64,000 bases of DNA from Valencia hispanica (taxonomy: Eukaryota; Chordata; Actinopteri; Cyprinodontiformes; Valenciidae): positions 55,807,296-55,871,295 of the forward strand of contig OY747703.1 in the NCBI GenBank assembly GCA_963556495.2, given 5' to 3'. Made by a program: the position numbers and the translations under genes. The notes under the pieces are model-generated. The model did no database searches and was not told the DNA's origin. It was given only the letters and a program-made list of their open reading frames with translations. Below are positions 54,754-64,000 of the stretch, piece after piece (the stretch's first letter is position 1; each line of letters starts with the position of its first letter).

Positions 54754-57700
54754 TATAAACACATTGTCTATTCTTTATACAGATTTTAAGCGAGACTAGC
54801 TGAGCACACATTTTTTCCTCCCACCTGATGATATCAAGCCACCATTTTTGCAGGGTTTTTAATTCAACCAGAGGTGGATCCTAGCTGTAATGATACATCC
54901 CAGCTATGCTTTATCAGTAATTTTCTGTGTGACTGATAGTGTGTCTTGGCAGTGGCAGAAAAGGTAATATTTTGAAAGCTTGAATTGGGGGGGAGGGCTT
55001 AAATGCAGCGGTGGATCAGTGTAGAAACCTTTAAACACAGATTTAGTGACCTAGCAAAGACTCGATGAAATGTTAAAACAAACTGGATCGCAGGACTTCT
55101 AATTTAATAAAGATTTAACTTACAATAACATACAAGTGAGAGAGATAATTACTTTCTTTTTTGCCTAGGTACACAAAGTAGGAAACTGAATCTTCCCACA
55201 TTTCTCATGAAAACATTAGGAAATCTGCTCTCTGCTTAAATGATTCTAAGAGATCCATCAGAAAATGTCGTGAATCACAACTGAAGCAAGTTCAGTCGGA
55301 CCTTTTACTTTGTAGCAAGGAAAAAAAATCAGAATATTTTTAAGAGCTGAACATCCTGGCTTTCTGAGACACATGGTGACTTTCTAAACAAAAACCTGCG
55401 CAGGTATAATTATTGAACTCAATCTGCAGTTCAAAGAGAGAACTTGCAGACCTTCGCGTGTTTTTAAAAGTAGCTGATTGAGACACATCTCCAACACGAG
55501 AGGTGTCAGCTGAAGCAATGGAGAGGATTCTAAAACTCCTTTAAGAAGGTAAATCACCCTGGATTATGGCAAAATGTGTTTCTTTTGTTCTTGTTAACAA
55601 CCACCGAGCTCTAAAAGTTGGAGAAAGTCCCGACAAAATGGCATCAATTTGAAATCAAGAGTGTTGCTTATTGTGCCCATTTTCCAGTTCATACATTTGC
55701 AGTTTTGGTTGTTTCATACCCACATTTTTCATGTCAGTTCGTAGCTGCCAGGCGGATGTTTCATACTTGCTGACAGGTACCGGCAGCGGTCATTTTTGGT
55801 TTGATCAGAAGTCATAATCTGTCAGATCAGGGGCGTCTCCTGCCTTTCAGGAGTACCTGGGCTTAGCCCAGACAAGATGTGATATTTTTGTTAAATAAAA
55901 TAAAAAATATTACAATAGATTAAAGACTACAGCATACATAGTAAGGTACCTGCATTTATTTTCAGTGCATTCATGTCAAAACAGTGTAGTGTGTCTTTCA
56001 ATATATAACGGCTTATAATTTCATATCTAATGTTCTTTTTATTTTTTGTGTTTTGGAAAATTACATCTGAAAACAGCAAAACCAAACAATAATTTAGTAC
56101 GATCAATCTTTCCTCACTTGCTTCTGTTGGTCTCCATTTTCTCTTCTTTAGTTGAATGTCCCTTTTATTGACCCGTTTTGAATTTGCTTTTATCTATATT
56201 TTAATAGGTATTATGATAATTAGAGAGCCTTTTCATGTTAATTATCTATAACACAATGTTAGAATATTTAATTGTTATTAAGAGTGTTACAAAGTGTTTA
56301 CTTGGTTGGTAATCTCCGGCACAACAAAATTCTACCTAAACAACTTTGACCAATTTCCCTGTTTGATTGGAACAGCTCTGCTGCTGCTGGCTTCTTCTGT
56401 GTCTGCAGCTCATCTTTGCTTCCTTCTACAAAATTATTAAATCAAATCAAATTGTGCAATAAACCAACAGAAAACAAGTCCCACATATAGTAATCCAATA
56501 ATGTAATACACACAAGCGGACAATAAAACCAAATCAACAAGTTCAACAACAATGGAAGCATTCAGCCTTCCTGTCTAAAGCAGCTGTTCTCAAATGGGGA
56601 ATACTGTCTGCAGGAGGAATGAAAGATCATCAGAGCTATAATATGTCTAAAATCAACAGAAAATAAAATAAATCCAATGTTATACTCAACATTGCTATAT
56701 TAATGTTTCCCACATCAAGTTTGAGATTATATTTTTTCTTTTTTGGACTGTGCTCTGCAATTAAAAAGCTATTTTGTTGCTTTTGTATTAGTAATTTTTC
56801 CTAAATCTCCATAGTCAATGTGCTTACTATTTGCTACCAACAGGACAGCTAAAGAAAATGATGGTTCAGCCATCGTTTGCCTTTGTGAATCACTTCATTT
56901 TACAAAGATAAATTCTTACCCTTGGCCTCTCTCTAGAAAAAGCTAAGGAGTTGCAACAGTTTTTTTCGTAATTTTTCAATGAACCTTTGATTTCTGTTAG
57001 CCTTAGAAATGTTGCTAATACGTCTTCTGGTTTGGCGCTATGCAGTTTTCTGCTCATGCATTTGTACAGAGCGGCCTCGTTAGGAGAGGGGAGGGGCCGT
57101 GTGCCCACCGTAACAACATTATGACTGTGGCAAGGCATTGACATACGCCTTGGACGTTAATACCTTAACAAGACGTTAATACACGCCTTATTTTTGATAC
57201 TGATGGCTTGACATAACTGACTGTAACCTGACACCGAGTAAAGTCAGCGGCAGATCAGAGTAGAGCCCGGCCCGGCCCATTATGAGAGACTGAGGGAGCG
57301 GTGAGCCTGTGGCTGCGGAGTGAAACAACAGACTTAAAAGTTTCGGGGCTGAAGCCCCGGAAAAATCGGCTGACGTGTCACTGTGTCAGATTTTATAAGC
57401 GTCAGCTAAACCAAACGGGGACAAGAAGGAGAGCGGAACCCCAGGACTGGAACTAGGTAAGGAGCACTGGGTGATAAATAATGGGAAAAAACCGTGGGAT
57501 AAAAAAAATCTAAAAAAAAACTAAAAAAAGAAGTACAATCAGTAGAAACACTGTGGAATACAAAGTCCTTAAATAGTAAGTTAGTAAATAGTAATTTCCC
57601 TACTCCTTAGACACCGTGAAAAAACGACCACATTGCAGTGCTGACATTGCTTCTCTGCTTTACTGTCACATGACCAAATAAAAACCACATGGCCAACCCC

Positions 57701-58215
57701 CTCCGCCTCAAAAAAACGGTAACAAGATGGAAATAAAACATTGACTATTAATAGTTTTACTTAAACAGTAAAACTATTTTACTTAAAAAATGACTACAAT
57801 CTTCTGATGCCGATGTTAATGCTGATATATTGTAACCTTTTACATGTTGTATATCCCTCTTGCGTACTGTGGCGTTGTGGCAAGAATTGCTGAAAGTCCA
57901 AGAAAAAGACAAACAGGAAACAGATGCATGATGTCACTCATTCCGTATAGGTCCAGCAGAAGACGCGGTGAAACTCACGGAAATAAACAGACTTATCTCT
58001 GCATACACAGATGGATTGTGCTTGTCTTCTTGTTGTGGTGGTTGTAATATATTATATTTACATCGTTCATCGACCAAATCTCGATGAAGCACTGGACTCC
58101 CTCCCGACTCCACGTTTGACCACCACAGAAACGGTGGCTCCCACAGTGCAAAGCGCAGCGCGCTATGGATGCCTACATGGATTAAAAATAGCTTTTATCA
58201 GGAAGTTGGACCGAA
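54750..58215. other. long stretch without recognised genes
   Basis: 55820-57440 may be a diverged hAT-type element (caggggcgtctcctgccttt near 55828 and ggggctgaagccccgg near 57345), but termini are unclear. The minus frame at 56890-57144 has no known domain. The rest is AT-rich. Confidence 0.4.
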
Positions 58216-58219
58216 CCGA

Positions 58220-58930
58220 GACTGATTCGTATTTATACCTGAAGTGAACCGCACCAGAGTCCGTTTGGAAGCGGACCGAGACCACCTACAAATGTGGGTC
58301 TCGGTCCGGTTCGTTAGTCTGAGCCAAATCTCACTGGTCCGCATTCACACCAGCTCAAACGAGCATTTTTCTGAGTTATAATTCATCCCCGTACTTAACT
58401 ACTAGGAGAAATAAAGTGATGTGTTTAAGTACATAGGTACAAAATAAGTACGGAGCAAGGGCAGTGTGTTGATCCAACCTGGTGAAGGAGAGACCTGGAA
58501 CTAAAAGAAAATCATCCAGGTAGACAGAGGAAGACTGCAGAGCCTTAGGACAGAAGATTCAAAATGATATACATTTAAAATAGAACATGTACAAAGTGGA
58601 TTAAGGAGAGCCGGCAAGAAAAGGAGTCTAATGCCTGGTTTCCGCGGGTTGGTGCAGTTCGGTACGCTATTTTATGGTCTGGTGTGTTCAGTAGAGGGTT
58701 TCCACCACCAGTTGGACTCTTAAAGGCGGAGGCAGGGTTAAACCCAAACGTCTAACCTGGCGTCATACTTGTGTGATGACAAAGAGATGCTTTTCTGTCC
58801 CCCAATCAATGGACTGTGTTGTGTGAAGGCAGTAGGTTCACCCTAACTGTGGCGTACCATGACTGAGGAGGGCCCAGGAATGGTGCGGTACGGGTTGGTT
58901 GTATGGGCCGCTTTTACAATAGAAAAAGAT
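58220..58930. mobile_element. hAT-like repeats with GGACCGAGACC hairpin
   Basis: 58272-58283 (cggaccgagacc) and 58297-58308 (ggtctcggtccg) form a perfect 12-base hairpin with a 13-base loop. Around it, gaaccgagactg and gtgaaccgcaccag resemble subterminal repeats. 58630-58900 has ggtttccgcgggttggtgca and gcggtacgggttgg, typical of another short fish hAT repeat. Confidence 0.55.
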
Positions 58931-59019
58931 GAATAAAAATATGCATATGACTTGTTTTTCTTTTTGGTTTGATCAGCATTAAACAAATAACCTTTTTCCT
59001 GAATTCCCTCCTTTCAATT

Positions 59020-59637
59020 CTAGAAATTAATTCGTTTTTATGTTCTATAACTTAAAAAAGTAGAGAGCATAGAACTGACTGGATATTTGATTGGATTTTA
59101 AAAAATAATAAAATAGTACAAGCAGACATGTTGAAAATAGAAAATAGTCAGTGTTAATGTTTAAGTAATACTTTGCCCATATTTGAGAATAAAATATGTC
59201 TAAACCACTTCCGAGTTGTTTTGATATTTCGACAGCCTAGTCTCCGAGCTGAACTTGAATGCAGCATGGGCAGCTGTTGGGAAAATCCCTTCTCATCAAT
59301 GAGGATTCCACCCACTTATCCAAAATAAGGAGTTTGGGCTGATTGGATGCTTCTGGTAGCCATGTGGACGTCAGCTGGTTTTTCTTTTCTGGTATCAGTG
59401 ATGTTTCCATTCAGCTTGACATTGTTTCAGGTGAGTCATTTAGATTACATTAATTAATGTTCCCATACAGCAGAGATTAGTGATAGCTGGGAGTCCTTTC
59501 TGTCGGACTGAGTTTCGCTCATAAACACTCTGCATGTGTTCCGGTAGAAAACAGCTGTATCTGTTTTGCACACATGGGTACTGAACCGACAGGGCCGTAC
59601 CAAAAAATACGAATAGAAATACATGTTACACCCCTAT
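59020..59637. mobile_element. hAT-like element arm, homolog of 21575-22370
   Basis: Shared blocks in order: aaattaattcgtttttatg, gacagcctagtctcc, gcatgggcagctgttgg, ggagtttgggc, tgatgtttccattcagcttg, ttagtgatagctgggagtcc, ctgaaccgacagggcc, and the end atacatgttacacccctatg. Confidence 0.75.
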
Positions 59638-59639
59638 GA

Positions 59640-61507
59640 TGACAACTGTCCTGCATCTGTCTACCAAGGAAAAGGTCTGGACAGAAGAAGGCTTGTAAAG
59701 TATGGAGAGAGAAATTTAAGTGGACCCCCGGTTTTCACAGGGGTCGGGGACCACATCCGCATGTGAATAGCTAAAATCCGCAAATGCTTGAGATTTTCAG
59801 ATTACCGTGAAGAAAGGAGAGCGATCTGGGATTCTGACATGAAAGTGTGTAGGAACCCTGAATTCTTCATTATCTGCTGGATTTAAACGTGTTCCCTATG
59901 TTAAATGGGCTGCTGCACAGTTCTCTGTTTTATGTGTTATAGTCTTTAAAAAAAAAAAAATCGAAATCAGCAGCTCATAACTCAAAGAAAACTTGTCAGA
60001 AAATCCGATCGGTGCATTACTAGTTAAACAAAATAAGTTTCAGTCAAGTGTTTTTTCTTGTAAAGCAAAGCAACATACTATGAGAAGTTGCAGTAATATG
60101 AGTTTAGTGTTTTGGATTTGATTGTTCCATCGCACAGGCTGATATTATGCTAAAGCTTTCATCTGGAAAATGATAGTATTGTCTGTGGTGAAAAGAAAGA
60201 TCACATTTGCAAATGGCAAATTAATCAGATTAGAATCAGTCTCTGTGGTAAAAGGTGTGTTTAAGCTGTAGAGCTGATACTTGTCCCTACATGCAGTTCT
60301 TTTTTTCTCTTCAACCTTCATTTTGCGTGTTCATCAAAAATGTTCACCGCAGGACTCAGGAAAACCAAAAATAAAAAAATAACAAATGAAAACACGGGCA
60401 AGCGTCTGCAGGAGCTTCATTGTCTTTACTTTACAACTCTGCCCTTAAAAAAACCCATTAAATGCATTTTTCTGTCTTCTGAGAAATGAATGTAACTCTC
60501 AGTGTTTTCAGCTCCAGTTTAGGAAGGCCTTAATTGATTCTGTCCAAAAATAACTACCAGCAACTGGATAAAATAAACACTTCAGCGTCACGCCCTGGCA
60601 ACGGTCCAGTCAGTTACATTTCACCCATGATCCATACGTTGTTCGGCGGCGGGGTATAACTCATGTCGGTGCTATAGAAACACCAGAGAAGCTGGGGCTG
60701 AAGCAAACAGGAGTAGAGTTGTAACCAAATGGCTCAGCTGGGAGGTATAAGGTTATGTGATATAATTTATATTTTATGGCTGCTGCCTGCATGAACTGCA
60801 GTGCGGGATAAAGTTGTTGGGGCAGTGAGAAAATCTGGATTTTCTACTCGTGATTGAAACTCCAGCTTTAAGTTGCTCCTTGTTGAATCCGCAGAAACAA
60901 AATGACTTCCATAGAGAGAGAGAGAATGGGATGATATTTTTTTTTCTCTCTCTCTCTCTCTCTCTCTCCTTTTTCTTTCTTATGGGGCGTGTGCGTTAAT
61001 GGCTGTGCCCCGGTGACTCAAAAGGTATGGAGAGATATCCTCAGGCCGTACACAGTGACTTGATTAAAAGAGAATAATTTGCCCTAAAGGTGTCTTTTCC
61101 CTTTTCCCTAAAAAGGCTGGTGGAAGAAATCTGATATGACAAGATAAGTGGTGGCTCATGAAAAATTCCTGAGGACTGAGACGTAGCATGTTGACTTTGG
61201 AGTTATTGCCCCGTGTGTCTCGGTCTTTAGCCCGTAACCCTGTCTGACAGTGTTGTTTTACCTGGAGAGTCTTTGAATTGATTTCTCTTTTTTTTCCACA
61301 CTGCTGAGTTTTCTCATCTAAAATAAAACAAAGACGAGAATAAAAGGATTTCCTTATTTCTTTTCTTTGACTATTAGGTTTTTTTAATGCTCCAGATCAT
61401 ATATATGCTCCGCTGGTCTATTTGCGGTCAGCGTTTCAAAAAAACAATGCCTGAATTAAACTGTTTTATTTGAATGTTGACATTTTAAAGGAGAAAAACA
61501 TTAGAGA
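59640..61507. other. intergenic or intronic DNA, partly unique
   Basis: A (CT)n tract lies at 60943-60968. 61000-61270 is repeat-free (gtgacttgattaaaagagaa, ctcatgaaaaattcctgagg) and may be regulatory. Nothing else recognised. Confidence 0.4.
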
Positions 61508-61805
61508 CGAACAAATTTTTTTCTTTTCCCATTTTCTTTCATTTTTCAATTTTTTTCTAATTTTTCCTTTTTTTCATTTCTCTCTAGTTTGTTTTTTCTC
61601 TTTTTTCATTGTCACTTTTTCCTTTTTTGTTTATTTCTTCTTTCCCCTTTCATATTTTTCTGTTTTCTCTTTTTTGTCTTCTTTCTTTTTTTGTTTCTTT
61701 TTCTATTTATTCTTTTTTTATTTTGTCTTTCTTTTATCTATTTTCTCTCTCTCTCTCTTTACCCTTATTTTTCTTATTTTTCTCCTTTTTCCCTTCTTTC
61801 CACTT
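61508..61805. repeat. 300-base polypyrimidine tract
   Basis: Almost pure T and C on the plus strand, with T runs broken by single C, A or G. The overlapping phenylalanine-rich frames are artefacts. Confidence 0.9.
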
Positions 61806-62575
61806 TAATATATCTGGGGATATTGCAGAATGAAACTGGATGATTGTCAGTTTTGTGGAGGAAAATGTGGACTTTGGTATTTTTTCGTGGATGATGATTT
61901 TTAGATGAATATGTTGATTTTCTTGCATAAATGCACATACAGTAAACTTGTAGCCTGAATGTATGATTAAGCCTCCAATAAAAAGATCTTAATCCAGAGG
62001 TCGGACTATTCATCCTGGTCTAAATCTGTTCTGTGATTTTCCTTAAAGTGGATGAGAAATGTAAAGGCATGTGCACATTTTCCATTATGTGTAGAAACCA
62101 GTGGAATATAGGCATGTTTTAAAGAAATCTCTCTTTCACACAGAACCGTGGTTATAATTCCAACTTTGAACTTTAACTTTAGCAAAATAATTTTTGTTCC
62201 ACAGCATTTTTGAAAATTTCGTCCTGTTAGTTTAAACTTTTCTTAAACAGTTTTGTATTATACTTAATGAATTTGTGGTTAAATGAGAATGTGACGTCAT
62301 CCATTGGACTGACCAACACCCAGTGAAACATCCAAAGCTCTGAGAAAGAAACGTGTAGATTTAAATTAGGCAGGAATGTCTCCTGGAAAGAAGCTGGAAT
62401 CAATGAACAACTGCAGTTTTATAAAAATGTAGGCCTAACAAATTTGCAGACACATTTGCCAGTTTTTGGAAGAAATCCCGGGCTGTCAACCTCAACTGAG
62501 ATTATATAGTTTTAGGCTGGGTCTGAACAACCACGACACATATAAGCTGAAGCTGCTTGAACATCAGAAGAGTTG
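61806..62575. other. unassigned DNA
   Basis: AT-rich sequence with no recognised features. Confidence 0.45.
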
Positions 62576-62579
62576 AAGA

Positions 62580-62965
62580 TCAGCATTGATGGGGAGGAAG
62601 ATGCCAAAAAGGATATATGAACAAAGAACAATCTGGGGGAAACTTTTCATAGTCATGAGTTTTACAGTATTGCCACAGTGACCTGAAGTACAATAGAGAA
62701 CTTAACCCACCTTTAAACACAGCAGTGGTGGTGTCATGCTCTGGAGCTGTTTTGCTGGTAGATTTTAAAGGAAGCCTCAAATTCTCAACACCTCAACTTA
62801 CTAAGCTTTAAAAAAGTATTCATACCACTTGAGGTTTTCCACATTTTGTCAAGTACAACCACAAACTTCAATATGTTTTATGAGGATTTCATAAGAATGA
62901 AAAACACAAAGTAGAAAAGGTGTGAGATGGAAGGAAAACACAGCTCAGTATCAGTAAGCATCCAC
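62580..62965 (+). pseudogene. Tc1-family fragment with terminal region
   Basis: The plus strand reads HSSGGVMLWSCFA at about 62719-62757, matching the HGGGxVMLWGCF block of Tc1 transposases. A terminal-type sequence follows at 62816-62900 (agtattcataccacttgagg, acaaccacaaacttcaatat). Confidence 0.75.
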
Positions 62966-64000
62966 TTTGCCAACAGTTTTCAATTAAAGTTCGGTCTGGA
63001 CTTTGACAGGGCCATTTTAACACATGAACTTGGTTTGAGGTGCATGCATGCATATGCAACTCAGTGACAGATAGAATTTCAAAAAGAACAATTATTTCAC
63101 GGTTTCTCAGTAAACAAGACCTTTAAATATAGATATATAGTAATACGAAATTTAGCTGTTAGCAGTGTTTTCTTAATTGCATTTACATCTATGGGATAAC
63201 AAAAATCTTATTGAAGAACATGTATCCATCCTTCTTTGTTTTTAACACCTAAAAAGAGAAATAAAACTGTGGCTCAACAGATTTTCTGTAGTAAATATTT
63301 ATCCAAAAATTATAAGTTGTTCTTTTTTCTAAAGGTAAAGGAACATTTGTGTCTCTAAACAAGTTTTATTCAGCTGGACCAAGCGCAAAAATGGATCGGA
63401 AAGGTTGCAGACATAAAATCCTAATAAACTACGTTAAAGTTTGCGGTTCTAATGTGAGAAAAGTTTAAAAAGCTGAAGGGTATTAAACATAATTCAAGGG
63501 ACTGTAGATTGGACATTGGACGTTCCTCCAGATCGTATTGTTCTGACGAGGACCTGATCTTTAGATTTACCAGGAACATGCAGATTAAGTTGTATGCCTT
63601 ACCTTAGGTGTGAGTTCTTGGTTCTCTCAAACCATCCTCAGTTTGAAATGACTGCTCTAACCAGAAATTTAGACGATGCGTTTGAAAGGCGACCATGTGA
63701 TTGTTGGCTAAAAGATGCCAGTTGTGGCGATAATCACAGTAAATAACCAGCCTCATGATTACAGGATTTTGTGTGTTTGCTTCCGTCTCAATTAACTTTC
63801 CCCGTTGGAGGAAAACGTAACGCTCGGGCTGTGTTTTTAGCTGAATATCTGTTTGCAGACGCCTGCTTGCGTGTGTGTGTATCTGATCGGGTGTGTGTTT
63901 TCGTGGGGGCCGTTTTTGGACTTGGGGAGAAATCTGCTGACAGGTAATGTGTCAGGAGGGGGACAGTGGTGCTTTTGAGACAGACACAAGAGACGAGTCT
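62966..64000. other. right edge, nothing firmly recognised
   Basis: 62990-63040 (ggtctggactttgacagggc) resembles a Tc1-related noncoding repeat. The rest, including a GT-rich stretch near 63870-63900, shows no recognisable gene. Confidence 0.4.

Noticed and set aside
61470..61843. Phenylalanine/serine-rich membrane-like open frames
   Set aside because: Products of the polypyrimidine tract, with three overlapping frames equally open.

Overview
The window is vertebrate genomic DNA, almost certainly from a ray-finned fish and probably a percomorph. It is dense in fish-type transposable elements: L2/CR1-group LINEs, a Tx1-like L1, Tc1 elements, hAT elements, tRNA-derived SINEs and solo LTRs. It also has long tetranucleotide tracts and short coding exons separated by introns of several kilobases. 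No prokaryotic features are present.

The one firmly identified host gene is cntln (centlein, a centrosome-cohesion coiled-coil protein) on the minus strand. Four exons with canonical splice sites and compatible phases are visible: 26242-26162, 18521-18433, 14505-14421 and 267-136. They encode the start of the protein, and the gene continues off the left edge. A CpG-rich promoter lies at about 26340-26665 and contains a near-consensus RFX X-box. To the right of about 27 kb the sequence is intergenic. In human, the gene head-to-head with CNTLN is BNC2. A CpG-rich plus-strand block ending in a splice donor at 47649/47650 is the best candidate for its first exon, an inference from synteny only.

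Layout. 1-14.4 kb: cntln exon 4 and a 14-kb intron holding an LINE fragment, a Tc1 pseudogene and a full-length 7.3-kb Tx1-like L1 with an 18-bp target duplication. 14.4-26.2 kb: exons 3, 2 and 1, with introns of nested hAT, Tc1 and LINE copies and one unusually repeat-free block (22.95-23.94 kb) that resembles conserved regulatory DNA. 26.3-27.4 kb: promoter and an abutting LINE deletion derivative. 27.4-47 kb: intergenic DNA with a multi-level nested transposon complex (30.6-35.0 kb), a 1.7-kb CATC-type tract with higher-order structure (38.5-40.3 kb), and a short open frame that looks like a signal-peptide exon (36560-36667). 47-64 kb: the candidate promoter/exon, then DNA with solo LTR, LINE, hAT and Tc1 remnants and microsatellites.

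The most interesting signals are the promoter-like 5' end of the L1 (a YY1-type site plus a TCTCGCGAGA palindrome) and its G-rich 3' UTR with a quadruplex motif. Next come the X-box of cntln, the repeat-free blocks and the nested transposon stack. I found no evidence of an entirely new molecular system.
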